Shown here in pieces: positions 21,088-33,022 of a stretch of 64,000 bases of DNA. The position numbers and the translations under genes are program-made. Below the pieces are notes generated by a model. That model was not told where the DNA came from. It ran no database searches and saw only the letters and a program-made list of their open reading frames with translations. Numbering within the stretch: the stretch's first letter is position 1; each line of letters begins with the position of its first letter. This stretch comes from Raffaelea ambrosiae (taxonomy: Eukaryota > Ascomycota > Sordariomycetes > Ophiostomatales > Ophiostomataceae), in NCBI GenBank assembly GCA_002778195.1, contig PCDI01000018.1, positions 321,283 to 385,282 on the forward strand. Direction: 5' to 3'.

Positions 21088-24000
21088 ATGCCGCGCAGAG
21101 AGGTCACCACAGCCCGTCGGCGTGGAGCGCCCGTGGCTCGAGAGTCATCAGTCGCGCAAGTCCTCGAAGACGCCAAAAACACAGACTTTCGAGATCCTGC
21201 GGCCTGCCGGCGGTTTCAAGAGACGCATCGCAGTCGTCTGGCCAAGGACCCCAATGTGCGCTACGCAGAGAACGAGATCCTCAACGAGCTGGCCAGATGC
21301 AAGAATCTGAGCGTCTTCAGGAACTTCACCAAATGGGCCGTCCAGAACCACAGGTCTCTCCTGCAATGCAAGACTGATGGCGGCCACACACCGCTCCACC
21401 TAGCAATTCGTTTCAAGCAGCACGAGTTCGTCGGGCTCGTGCTTCGCTATGCGGAAGATGTCCCGTCGCTCTTGTGCGAAAGGACCGACCTGGACATGAC
21501 CTGCCTGCACCTGGCAATCGACCACCGGAGTCCCTTCACGGAAGAGATGATTGCTCGGTGTCTCGAAAAGCTCGCCAGCGCGGCCGGCTACGCGTCGGCC
21601 CAGACGGCTGCTTTCAAGGCTGCTGCGTCCACTCCTGGCCACCCGGCAAATGGTTTCGGCAGATCATTCAGCGGACCTTCGGGTCCTGTCGACATTTTCA
21701 CAGTCATGTCCAAAGAGCGCAGTTACGATGGCATGACGCCGCTTCATATGGCTGTCGTCTCGATAGACCACATGGCGGACGATGACAGCTTTTTGCTCCA
21801 ACCTGGACCGACGCATTCGACCACCAAAGCAAGCGGAGGCGGGTCCAAAGCGAAACAGGCCAGCCAGGAACAGGAGGCGCCTAGCATGGAGGGTGGCCTC
21901 GACAAGTTTGTCGCCAACAAAGGCCTGCGACGTGCTCCGACCTTGGACATGGGGAGGATATTCTTGTCCAGCACAGGCCCGGAGACCCCGATCACAAGGT
22001 CGATAGAAACGCCCCTTGAGGATTTTGATCTACTCCGAGACGCCCGCGTGTTCAGCCTGTTGAGTATCGTTAAGAAGCTGGTTGACGCTAGCCCGCGCGT
22101 GCTGGTGGAGTTCAAGGACGCCGATGGAAACACCCCTTTTCAGGCGGCCCTGGAAGACCAGAAATTTGGCAAGCTGGCAGATTTTGAGAAGCTCAGAACA
22201 GACGCCCAGCGAGAGAGCTGGCGCCACGAACTGATTGAAAAAGATCCCATGCTAAGCTACCTGCGGACGTACATCATTGACAAGTTTGATCGTCGGGATG
22301 CAATGCGCGCGTTGTACAAGGTTGGAGACGGTAAGAACTGCAATCACGACTCCTCGAGAATTTTCTTGCATACCGTCCGACGAACACATAAACGCTAATG
22401 CTTTTTTTTTTTTTTTTTTTGCTCTGGGGATAAGAACGCGTTCTCGAATTTGACCTCTCTGGTCTGCCCTATTCTTCGATCAATTCGGAGTTTCTCTTTG
22501 GCCTCGGAAAGGTCCTTCGATTTGAAGGATTGCTGAAATATGTCGCCCTTCCCCGGGTGGCCGTGGAAGTTGAGGACGAGCTCGACGGGGCAATGGTTCG
22601 GCGGCAAGACCAGGGAACCAAGGCGTAAGTCGTGCCAACAACGCTGCTGCTGATTTTGTTTTGTTTGAACTCATTGTTCGAACGACCCGCGCACGTATCG
22701 CGCAACGGCTTTTCGACAGGCGGCTAACAAAATGCTATTACTAGCACCCCTGGAAATGGCCTGCAGCACATGTGCTCGGTTTTCCGGTGGCTGAGAAGAC
22801 ACCACGTCAAGTCTGTGCTGAAGGTGACGGTGGTAGACGATGTTGAACCCTCACACTCCGGCGAAGCCATTGAAGAGTGCCTGAAAGGGCTGGACGTCCG
22901 CATCTGGAACTGGTACAAGGTGGACCTCTGTGCCAATGTCATTATTGAGTCTGCACCAAACGTCAGAGAAGTCACATTGTACTCATCTGGCAACAATGCT
23001 GTTCTCGTGGGCTGGTCCAGCACGGCCGGTCTGCCTAAATTGAACGAGGCAAGCATTACACGCTCTGCTGGTACCACGATGCAGGGCATATGACTAACAT
23101 GGATTCTGTACAGTTGAAGAAAGTTCGTGTATTCGTTCAAGAGGTATGGAAACCTGCGAGATCCTACGCCCCCCCCCCGTGTTTGACGCCGGGCGTGAGC
23201 TAACCATATAAATCCATATTTCAGGGCCTAGAGAGACCTGCAAAACTGAGAAAATACATCGACGAGTTCGAGACAGAGCTAAAAAAAAACCGCAAGGGCG
23301 TTCAGGTCCAGTGTGAACTGCACAAACCCAACTCTGACTACAACAACGTCTTTGAACCGGGCGAGGGAAAGGCTACGTATGTTACTGCCGAACAGTCATT
23401 CGCGGGCGTGAAGATGTCAACTGACGGGCCGGCAGTGAATCGAAATGGATGCAAACAATGGAAAGGTTTGCAGATTTTCTCAAGTCCGTCAAACCGGGAC
23501 CGGGAGTTCGGCCAATCAAAATCGCCATCATCGACGACGGCATTGACATGTCCTCGGATATTTTTACGGACAAGATCCAAGTTGGCGAATCATTTTACCA
23601 ACTGAGCGAGATGTTTGGCCGCCGTGGCTGTTACTATGTGCCTACAGGAAAGCACGGGACGCTAATGGCGCAGTCGATCTGCAAAGTGTGCCCACCTGTC
23701 AAGCTGTACATTGCGCAGCTTGAAGTTCTCCCAGGGCAGAACGGCCAGCGTTCGTTCACAGCTCAATCCGCCACAGAAGTAAGTCTCTGTCGAAAACCAT
23801 GGAGTGCCTTCATCGTTCCAGAAACAGAGCTGACAGGGGTGCTTTGTTCTTCAGGCCATCGAATGGGCAGTGAATCAGGGCGTGGATATTATCTCGATGA
23901 GCTGGTCCATCAGCAGTAGAAATGTGCTGAAGCGTCTGGAAGACGCGGTTCGACGGGCCGACAAGGAGGGCATTATCATGTTTTGTGCGTCGATTGATGA

Positions 24001-24586
24001 GGGTTCCTCGACAATTGACAAGACATACCCGGGGAAGGCCGGCGATTGTATCAAGATCGGAGCCTCGACGGGCACGGGAGATAAACTCTCGTGGGTGTCG
24101 GAGAGCAGCTGCCAGTTCCTGCTTCCAGGAGAGGTGCCGCAGCCCGTGGTATCCTCGTCCGTGCTGCGAACGCAAGGACAGCCCCACCCATACATGGGCA
24201 TGTTTGGCAGCTCCGTGTCTACGGCACTGGCAGCCGGGCTGGCCGGCGTGCTTCTGTACTGTGACCGTCTGCTAGAGTCGGAGCTTGGTCCCAGTGCAGC
24301 AGTGTCTGTCGAAGACATTGGCACGCCGATGCCCAGCGATATGGCTGGCGGCGGCCTCGACGGGGGACCCGACCACCCCATTGTGGACGAGCTGCGGATG
24401 AAGAACAAGATGGCAGAGGCATTCTTGACGTTGTCGAAAGGTACTGATCTCAACAAATTCCCGCAAGTCTGGGACCACCTGCCTCAGAACCCAGAGAAGC
24501 TGGTGTGGAACAAGAAGGCCGACCCGGACGGCACGCAGAGAACCATTGCAGAACTGGAGAACTTTATGAAGCTGCTGAAGCGGTGA
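21088..24586 (+). CDS. Ankyrin-repeat protein fused to a subtilisin-like (S8) serine protease
   Basis: About 997 aa in seven exons: 21088-22330, 22435-22624, 22745-23048, 23114-23143, 23225-23376, 23436-23778, 23855-24586; all phases agree. N-terminal ankyrin-type repeats (GGHTPLHLAIRFKQHEFVGL, MTCLHLAIDH, MTPLHMAVVS) are followed by a region without recognised domain and a C-terminal peptidase S8 domain. Triad visible: Asp in KIAIIDDGID (about 673), His in GKHGTLMA (about 713), Ser in FGSSVSTALAAG (about 874). The usual oxyanion Asn appears replaced in CASIDEGSS. No signal peptide or prodomain-like leader is visible, so an intracellular signalling protease is more likely than a secreted digestive one. 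A 59-nt intron (23377-23435) removes an apparent frame change; intron 3 uses a GC donor (GAG|GCAAGC at 23048). Confidence 0.9.
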
Positions 24587-25818
24587 GGTGGCGTGGGGGC
24601 CGGAAAGGGAGCGAGCCATGGGAGCTGCAGGAGCTGCAGGAGCTGCGGGAACAGGAACTTTGCTGTTTCGGTGATTTAACTACTTGACAGAATTCAGAAA
24701 TAGCTCACAAACAACAGCACGCCTAAGCGCCGTCCCAGAAGATTCTGAGTGAGTCGGAGTGAATTTGGGTGATGATTCTTCGCCTCTTGGGGCCAGAGAG
24801 CTCAGGGAGATGTTGCTGCTCCTTGCACTTTTCAGGATCTCTCATAACCTGTCGTTTGCCGGGCTCAAGTCGACTCTTGCGTGGTTTACGTATGGCCTCG
24901 GCCTACCCTAAATCCAAGCGAGGCCGGAGACGATGTTTGCCATTACGAGACGTGATGGCCCATTCCCAGCTCCTCTGGAATACAGGGCTTGCTGGATGCG
25001 GTCTTGCTTCATGGGATGTTGCTCCACGTGTGGAGGTCAACTTAGGGAGTTCGTCTATGCAGGCAGCCTGAATCCAGATATCTATGAATCTTTTTGCCAT
25101 ACTGACAATGTTGGCCGTCTAGATCTACCGAAAGACCAGCTCACAAAGCGTTAGCTTGAGGGGGGCGGCAGGTGCCACCAATACAGCTAAGGACAAGAGA
25201 GCGAACAAGCATTGGCGGCCCAGCCACGAGCAGCCGGAAAATACTCTGTACAATATACGGTTACACGCTTGAACACAGGCCGGCCGTTCCCGACGGATAC
25301 GCCGGCTCTTAGGGCAAAGCTTAGTCCCTGCATCTCCCCCACAAAATCTGCAGACAAGACGGAATAGATATCGTTCATTCGCAAGTTTCCCGTAGTTTAG
25401 AGAAACCCTATACGATGAGCTTGTCGAGAGGGGCCGGTCGCAGCATGAAAAGGCATTTTCTAGTAGACATGTGCACCGTATGAACTTGTCCTTCTCTTGT
25501 CCATTCTTTCTTTTTCACCTTCGTTTTCCGGTCTGGTCAGACTCTTGGATAGTCTGATGGCTCCGAAAACTGGAAAATACCCAGTATCGGACGCCCGGTC
25601 GTGTGACCACTACAGAGGGGAGATGTATGATGTGATGAGGTACACAAGAGGAGGCGGTTTTGGATGGTTGCGAAAAGCCAAGGCACGTTGCTGAGCTTGG
25701 CTCTGTAGCATCATTCTGTCGAATCAAAGAATCAACCAATATAAAAAAGTCGCAGCACAAGCTTTTCCATAAACGCCTCTGAAAAGCTTGTTCAGCTTGT
25801 TCGGCTTGTTCGGCTCGT

Positions 25819-26076
25819 TCAGCGCGTACAGCCTCGTCTGCCAAGGGCTTTGGCCAGAGCAAAGAATTCTTGGCTCTTGGCTGCCCGCACAGCGTCGTGC
25901 ATCTTGATGAGAGCCAATCTTGACATGTGTTTTCCGTCGGTTGCCAAGGCAGAGGAGAACCAAAAGAGGGCCTCCTCCAACTCAATAGCGAGGACACGTG
26001 ATGGACGGCTTCGCTTTCTTGCTGCTTCGTCGCCAAGAATGCCGTTTGCTGCTAAGGGATAAATAAGGGAGGGCAT
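25819..26076 (-). CDS. Possible small protein or gene remnant
   Basis: ATG-initiated frame of 85 codons. The translation is of normal composition (ELEEALFWFSSALATDGKHM, then AVRAAKSQEFFALAKALGRR) and looks like helical coding sequence rather than random, but I recognise no family. The bases before the conserved-looking part (CCCTTAG just before GCAGCAAACGG) could also be an intron acceptor, in which case this is one exon of a larger or decayed gene. Low confidence. Confidence 0.25.
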   Translation of the reverse strand: MPSLIYPLAANGILGDEAARKRSRPSRVLAIELEEALFWFSSALATDGKHMSRLALIKMHDAVRAAKSQEFFALAKALGRRGCTR

Positions 26077-27130
26077 GCAAATAGTACGTCAGTGTTGATC
26101 CAAGAAGGGACAAGCCTGAGCCCAGAACACGACAAGTGGGCGATTCTCATTATATATACTTTTGAAACTAACTCCATCAGTACGACTTACAAGACCATGG
26201 CTACTTACGTAAGTCAGCACGGATCGTTCTCTTAATGTCCCGGGCGTACATACTATGCAGTACACACACAGATTCTGCAAACTCGGAATCTCCAAGACTT
26301 CGGCACGTTAAAAGGACCGATACTCGTTGGATCTGGTGGCGAAAGCCACCTTCCTATTCTGTGATAGTCTGTCCATAGTGGATACGTTGTGAAATGTCGA
26401 GGGTATCACGGGAGTCCAACATGAGCGACACAGTCAGGCTTGGGCTCGACAAATAGCCTCATTCTGTTTCGCCCGTTCTTGGCAAGCACCCCTGGCGAGA
26501 TTGTGTCGGAATAGACGCCCTGCATCGATCGTCCTGGCCGGTATGGCAGCTCGGACCCGTTTCTGGGGGACGAGTCGGCCCAGCAAGGATATGGGCATCG
26601 TGGCCTGGATATCTCCTGCTTTCTTTGGCTCTTTTGTATCAACAGTCCTCATATCCATCTCCGTCTACCTCTGTCTATCTCTGTCAAGCTCTGGCAGTCT
26701 CTGTCTCTTTCTGTCGCGTCCTGCATCATGTTGGGATCTCGGCGATTGTGCTACTGTGTACCTGCGAGCCCACGACCACGACCTCCAGCGATGCAGTCTC
26801 GAGCAGTCTCGAGCAGGCAGTCGTAGGCCCCTTTTTCTACGTAGTAAGTTAGTGCATAGCAGGTGCCAGCGGAAATCGCAATTCCACCATTGGGCGACGA
26901 ATGCTAGAGACAAGGGCCCCGTCTGCCCCCGCCTTTCTCCGCCTCCCCAGATATCGACTGGCCCACGTCCAACAAAAACCAGATCCCGCCCAAATCCTAC
27001 CAACTGCACTTCTCACGAATGTTGAGCCTTGGCAGTGATCTAGCATGTCACCCGACTTTCTATTGGCACAACAGCAGCACGGTGGCCAGGTGATACCGGG
27101 CGATGCCCCTCTTGCCAAGCCCAAGCGTGC

Positions 27131-27160
27131 TTGCGAGCACTTGCGAGCACTTGCGAGCAC
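27131..27160. repeat. 10-bp tandem repeat upstream of the sugar porter gene
   Basis: Three perfect copies of TTGCGAGCAC, ending about 170 bp before the start codon at 27328. Confidence 0.8.
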
Positions 27161-27193
27161 TCGTACTAAGGTACTTTTCTTGTATATCTTTTG

Positions 27194-27203
27194 TATATAA
27201 AAC
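27194..27203 (+). promoter_or_regulatory. TATA-like element
   Basis: TATATAAAAC lies about 125 bp upstream of the sugar porter ATG, at a reasonable distance for a TATA box; inferred from sequence only. Confidence 0.35.
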
Positions 27204-27327
27204 ACGCATCCCATGGCCGAGCGTGTCCGCGACAGCACCATGAAGGATCTGCTTTTGTCTCGCCTATCCTCTCCTTGCGCAATTCCAACCACCCACCTCG
27301 TTTGCCTCGTCTCCCACCCCTTCCATC

Positions 27328-29087
27328 ATGGCCGGCGGCGTAAAGAAGCCCGTCAACATCTTCAAACTGAAGAACCTCGATGTGCCCCCCCAGGTCTTCA
27401 ATTGGCGGCTGTGGTTTGCTGTCGTCTCCTTTGCTCTCCTGGGCGCGGCCCGGGGCGTGGACGAAGGATTGATCTCGGGCGCCTTCAACAGCAAGGATTT
27501 CCAAAGCACCATCCACTACGACCAGTATGACACGGTCACGAAGGCCAACATCAAGGCGAACGTGAGCGCCATGGTGCAGATTGGCTCGGTTGGCGGTGCT
27601 CTCTTGTAAGAATGCGCGCCCCCCCCCCCCTTTTTTTTTCCCACCCTCCTTTTATTTATATTGGCTATTCACGACCATGACTGACCGTCGACACACATCC
27701 GACTAGCGCATTCATCATCTGCGACAAAATCGGTCGCATCTGGGCCACTCGCGAGCTCTGCGTCGTCTGGATCGTCGGCATTGTCATCTTTCTCAGTGCC
27801 AACGGCAATCTCGGGGCCATCTACGCGGGCCGTTTCATTGCCGGGCTCGGCGTCGGCCAGACGCCTGTTGTCGGACCCGTGTACATTGCCGAGATCGCCC
27901 CGGCGCCCATCCGGGGTCTCTGCACGTGCATCTTCACCGGCTTTGTCTACCTGGGCATTGTGCTCGCCTACTTCACCAACTATGGCTGCCAGATCAACCT
28001 CGGCGACACCAGCCACAAGCGGTGGATGGTCCCCACCAGTCTGCACATCATGTTTGCCGGCATCATCTTCTGTCTGACGTTCCTGCAGTACGAGTCGCCG
28101 CGCTATCTCGTCAAGAAAGGAAAGGACACCCAGGCTATCGAGACCATGGCCCGCCTGCGCAAACTGCCCCCCGACCATGAGTACGTCACGCAGGAGATCG
28201 GAGCGATCCAGGCGCAGCACTACGCCGAGCTGGAAGCCACCAGAGGAGCCGGCCCGCTGGGTCTTCTCAAGGAGACGTTCCTGATACCATCCAACCTGTA
28301 CAGGATCTACATTGCCTCGATGGCCCAGTTCATGAGCCAGTGGTCTGGGGCGGGCTCGATCACTCTCTATGCTCCCGACCTGTTCAGTCTGTTGGGCATC
28401 ACCGGGACCAACGAGTCCCTCCTCGTGACTGCTGTCTTTGGCATCGTCAAGCTGGTCGCAGCCGTTCTCTGCTCGCTGTTCCTGGTGGATGTCGTCGGCC
28501 GGAAGCGATCCCTCCTGACTGGCATTACCCTGCAGGCAATCGCCATGATCTACGTGGCTTCGTTCTTGACGTCCGTTCCCGAGCTCGGCGTCTCTGAGGA
28601 CTACGAGCTCGCCCCCCACGAAGTCGGACCGTCCAAGGGCGCCATCTTTATGATCTACCTGTCCGGCTTTGGCTGGGCCTTGGGATGGAACAGCATGCAG
28701 TACCTGCTCACGGCCGAGCTGTTCCCTCTGCGGATCCGCGCTCTCAGCACATCCATCGCCATGACTCTGCACTTTGCCAACCAGTATGGCAACTCGCGAG
28801 CCGTGCCCATCATGCTCCTCCCCACAGCAGACGGCGGCATCAGCCCCAAGGGAACGTTTTGGTGCTTTGCCGCCATCACTATCCTCGGCGGTGTCTGGGT
28901 GTGGTTCAGTGTGCCCGAGACGGCCGGAAGATCCCTGGAGAGCATCGACAGGCTCTTTGAGCTTCCTTGGTACAAAATCGGCCGGTACGGCAATGCAGAT
29001 GCTGACCGGCTCGACGCCCAGAACGACGAAAAGGTGCAGGAACTTGTCGGCATGGGCACGGCGGTTCAGGTTGAAAAGGCAGCGTAA
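27328..29087 (+). CDS. MFS sugar transporter (sugar porter family)
   Basis: Proton-coupled or facilitative monosaccharide transporter of the plasma membrane, 552 aa. Two exons, 27328-27605 and 27707-29087 (junction GALF|AFIICDKIGR). Family marks: GxxxDKIGR loop after TM2, RFIAGLGVGQTPVVGPVYIA, ESPRYLVKKGK at the end of the first half, LVDVVGRKRS loop, and PETAGRSLESIDRLFE at the C-terminus. About 12 membrane segments. The sequence has the N-terminal GVDEGLISG seen in quinate/pentose-type porters, but the substrate cannot be settled from sequence. First of four same-strand transporters. Confidence 0.9.
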
Positions 29088-30566
29088 TAAACAGCTTTTT
29101 TTTTCTTTTTTTTTCCCTCCCCCCCCCCCCCCTTCTTCTCATGTATCAACCAGATTGTACGCGTACACGACTTATGCGAGAAGAAGAAGAGAATGTTCCG
29201 GAGCGTTGCCCAGCTTCATTCGCCTGGGGTTGCGGGTGGTAATAAGGCGTGAACCAGGCTGTCTCTGGGACCTGTTATGGCTCGTGTTTTCTTGATTACG
29301 TAGAGTCGATAAAAGGATGAATAAAAAGCTGTTGGGCATGGCAATGCACACAAATTTGACAAAGAGTGGTTCCACTGCCACGAGCGAGGAGCAAGCCCAC
29401 CGTATCCACGCAAACGTCCCAATGTGGACAATGTTTCCGAGCGAAGAAATGAGACAAAGGAGCGTGTTGAAAAAGAAGCGTTGTCACACGCACATTGACC
29501 CATCTGGCACACCAAAGTGCCGGGCCCTGCTGATATTCAGAGATCGCATCATGGCGTCCAGCCTCAACATGCCAAACTCCCGTTTCGGGATCGACCGGAG
29601 CGAGTATTTCAACGACTCAGACAGACAGCAAAACAAAAGCACCAACAAGAGGGCCTCGAGCTGCCCGGTCGACAATGCGCCGGAAGAGGATGCAACTGAA
29701 AAGACTTGGCTGTGAAAAAACCCTGGTGCACGCCCGAGCAAGAACGACATTATCTCTATCGGCCTACTAACCGGATCCGGGTGGGTTCTCCGCCACGCGA
29801 GACGGCTGCCCAGTCAGGGTCCTAGCACGGCGCAGTGCCGAGAAGTGCAGTGACGTTTTGTGCGTTTTGTGGAGGATGGACGTCTGGATCTAGGCCTCTT
29901 CCTCTCCGCATCGCTCCATTGTGGTGTAGAAAAACGTGCCAGGGTGGGCCCTTTGTTGGGGAAAAGAGCGCCTCGGTCAGACGAGAAGGATGACCAAAGA
30001 GCCATCACAGCCAAGGCTACGATCCAGCCAAACAGCCCCAAGAAAAATTACAAAAAAATACAAAATTTGCATACCATGCATGATTGGGGAAGGTGTCATG
30101 CCATCGACGCCGTGGCACGTACAACGCGGGGGGGGGTTGCCAAGGCTGTCCGGTAAAAACAATCATCATCATTGGCCTCTGCCCAGTTTCTATACTCAGA
30201 AGTGGGCAAGGCCAAGGCTTCGCCAGCCGAGAATTGGCCCAGCTCATTCCATTTTCCTACGCGATTCTTCTCCATTTCCCCGTACCCCAAAGAATCTCCC
30301 CAACTTGGCGGACCTCTTGGTATAGCGGGGATTTGACCAACCCCGAAGAAAGAGAAAGAAGCAAAAGAGAAGTCGTATAAGAGACAGAGAGGACGTTCTT
30401 GGTGCACTTTTCCAGTCGAGACTGTTCGTCAAGACACATCAGGACATCTACTCACAGTTGAGACTGTTCGTCAAGACGCATCAAGACACATATTCATTCC
30501 TCGCAAAGTTTCCCCTTTTTATAGACACAGTCTCTTGATTGTTTTTCTGCCTACCCAGAAGCAACG
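29088..30566. other. Intergenic, sugar porter to JEN-type gene
   Basis: About 1.5 kb with no supported gene. A run of C/T (29099-29132) follows the sugar porter stop. The 42-bp tandem duplication at 30413-30496 lies just before the next start. Confidence 0.5.
30413..30496. repeat. Tandem 42-bp duplication in the JEN-type gene leader
   Basis: Copy 1 30413-30454 and copy 2 30455-30496 abut exactly; both contain GAGACTGTTCGTCAAGAC. It lies 70-154 bp upstream of the ATG at 30567, so in the promoter or 5' leader. Confidence 0.85.
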
Positions 30567-32262
30567 ATGTCGTCGCCCGGGTCCACGCCCGCTGATCCCT
30601 TGGCCAAGGGCACCTGGGCTTCTGCAAAGCAGTCCTGGAAGGATCTTTTCATCTGGAAGCACCGGGTGGTCATCACAAATGCCGCCGGCGAAAGCGTGTG
30701 CGAATGGAGAGAGCCGGAGCCGATCCAAAACCCCATCCGCCTCATGATGCAGCTGAGTGCCCGCGGCTGGGTCTTCTTTGCTGTGGGCTTCTTTGCCTGG
30801 ACAGCGGATGCGTTTGATTTCCATGCCCTGTCCATCCAGACCGTCAAGCTGGCGAAGTACTACGGCCGGTCCAAGACCGACATCACCACGTCCATCACGC
30901 TGACTCTGCTTCTGCGGTCGGTCGGAGCAGCCTTCTTTGGTCTGGCCGGCGACAAATATGGCCGCAAGTGGCCCATGGTGCTCAACATGCTCATCCTGGG
31001 CGTCTTGCAAATCGCCACCATCTACTGCAAGACATTCGGACAGTTCTTGGGCGTCCGGAGTCTGTTCGGTCTCTTCATGGGGGGCGTCTACGGCAATGCC
31101 ATTGCGATGGCTCTGGAGCACTGCCCGTAAGCAGCGATCGCATCCCGGGAGGGCGTGGCCCGCCCGCCCTCGATGGAGTAACTATGTGTGGGACAGCGCT
31201 AACGATCGGAATAGAACTGTCAGCCGTGGGTTGATGTCTGGCATTCTCCAGCAGGGCTACTCCGTCGGCTATGTGCTTGCTGCTTGCGTGAACCTGGGCG
31301 TGGGCGGCGGCACGGATACCTGGAAGACGATTTTCTGGGTGGGAGGTACGTTCAAACCGCTCTGCTTGCCTTGTTGCTTCTTCGTCGTGCTTGGGACCAA
31401 GACTCTGACGCCTCTGGCTTGCGACGTAGCCGGATTCTCCATTGCCGTGGGCATCATCCGCATGCTCTTCCCCGAGTCGCAGCAGTTCCTCGAAGCCAAG
31501 GCCCGCGGACACAAGTCCATCACGCCCGGCGCTTTCTGGAACGAAACAATCAAGATGCTGGGGAAGGAATGGCGCATGTGCTTCTACTGCATCCTTCTCA
31601 TGACCTGGTTCAACTACTTCTCGCACACGTCCCAGGACTCGTACACGACATTCATGCTCACGGAGAAGGAGCTCGCCAATGCCCCGGCCACGCGTGCCTC
31701 CATCATCATGAAGACGGGCGCGTGCGTGGGTGGCTCCATCATCGGGTATCTCAGCCAGTTCTTCGGCCGCCGCCGGACGATTATCGGGGCCGCCATCGGA
31801 GCGGGCCTGATGATTCCGGCGTGGATCCTGCCCCACGGTGAGCGGGCCCTCAGCGCCACCGGCTTCATGATGCAGTTCTTTGTCCAGGGCGCCTGGGGCG
31901 TCATCCCCATCCACCTGAACGAGCTGTCGCCGCCGGCATTCCGCTCGTCGTTCCCGGGTGTGAGCTACCAGCTCGGAAACATGATCTCCTCCCCATCGGC
32001 ACAGATCGTCAATGCCATCTCGGAAAAGACGTTCATCACCCTGTCCAACGGGAACAAAGTAGAGGCCTATGGTCCTGTCATGGGCATTGCGACGGCAATC
32101 ATCGCCATCGGCATTGTAGTGACGACCGCCTTCGGCCCGGAGAAGATTGGCCGCGAGTTTGAGCACGCGGTGGTTGGCGTGGAAGAGCACGCGGGCAAGA
32201 AGCTTGACGACGAAGAGCGTGGCGTTGAGATGGAACATCAAGAGGTCCGGCCGAAGGAATAG
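30567..32262 (+). CDS. Monocarboxylate/proton symporter, JEN (SHS) family
   Basis: Plasma-membrane uptake of lactate, pyruvate or related carboxylates with protons. 507 aa in three exons: 30567-31126, 31215-31345, 31430-32262. The JEN signature is present as NYFSHTSQDSYTTF (family NxxS/THxS/TQDxxxT), together with GDKYGRKWPMV after TM2 and RGLMSGILQQGYSVGY. The N-terminal cytosolic part (WKDLFIWKHR) and the C-terminal acidic tail fit the family. Yeast Jen1 is glucose-repressed and regulated by endocytosis; a similar behaviour here is only inferred. Which acids are carried is unknown. Confidence 0.92.
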
Positions 32263-33022
32263 AGCAGAATAGAGCAGACGAGTTTCTTTTTCTGCTCAGA
32301 GCAGAAAACATGTGTGCTCCCTTTCTGTATGTCGACCTGTGGCAATGACTATAGCTTTCTGCGTTGTGGAGGTTGAGCAGGGAATTGATTGAGTCCTTGT
32401 GTGCAGGGGTACGAAGCTCCTAGATCAATCTGGATGTTGAATTGACTGCCGTTGTGATCGCGTGCTACGGAAGCAATTCATTCTAATGTCTGGCCGTGAG
32501 CCCGGTGTCGGTGTCGGTGTCGGTCTGGAGTGCAATGTCCTGTATCAAATTATGTGGCTGGCAAGTGGCTCGACACTCGTTGGCCTTGGCAAGCAGAAAC
32601 CCCCCTTTTCCTTTATTTGCTTTCGAGAGGACTTCCGAAAAGACCACTGCGTATATCACTCGCAAAGAGTCTGCAGTAGACGTGCCGAAGCTGCCTTGTA
32701 TCAGGGAAAGAAAACAAGGCACCTTTGTGGCCAGAAATGCCGGGAATAATGGTGACGTTAGCTTGGTTGAGATATTGAAAAAGGCCTGAATGCGGTATAG
32801 TGTGAGCAGGTAATCATGAATTGCCAACTCTCAGGTTGGAATTGTGGATTGGACAACGGACTCGAATTTTCCACATCGCCTTGTTTGTCACCGCCACTTC
32901 CAGCCGGCTCCGGATACCGATGATCGACGATACTTGTGTCGAACACTGTGTATGAAAGTCTACTGGTGTAACATAACATAACCAGCAACCTACATTCGGC
33001 TGCACAATCGACGGCGAGACCA
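32263..33022. other. Intergenic, JEN-type to DAL5-type gene
   Basis: About 760 bp; nothing coding supported. A short GGTGTC simple repeat (about 32503-32526) is the only feature noted. Confidence 0.5.

Larger units (their letters stand above)
24587..27327. other. Intergenic between the protease and transporter run
   Basis: About 2.7 kb. Only a doubtful 85-codon frame (25819-26076, minus) is worth noting. Short repeats occur at 25785-25822 (TTGTTCGGC-type) and 27131-27160. Confidence 0.45.

Noticed and set aside
23377..23435. Apparent frameshift before the S8 domain, suggesting a pseudogene
   Set aside because: A 59-bp intron with GTATGT donor, CTGAC branch point and GGCAG acceptor restores the frame and yields a sensible join.
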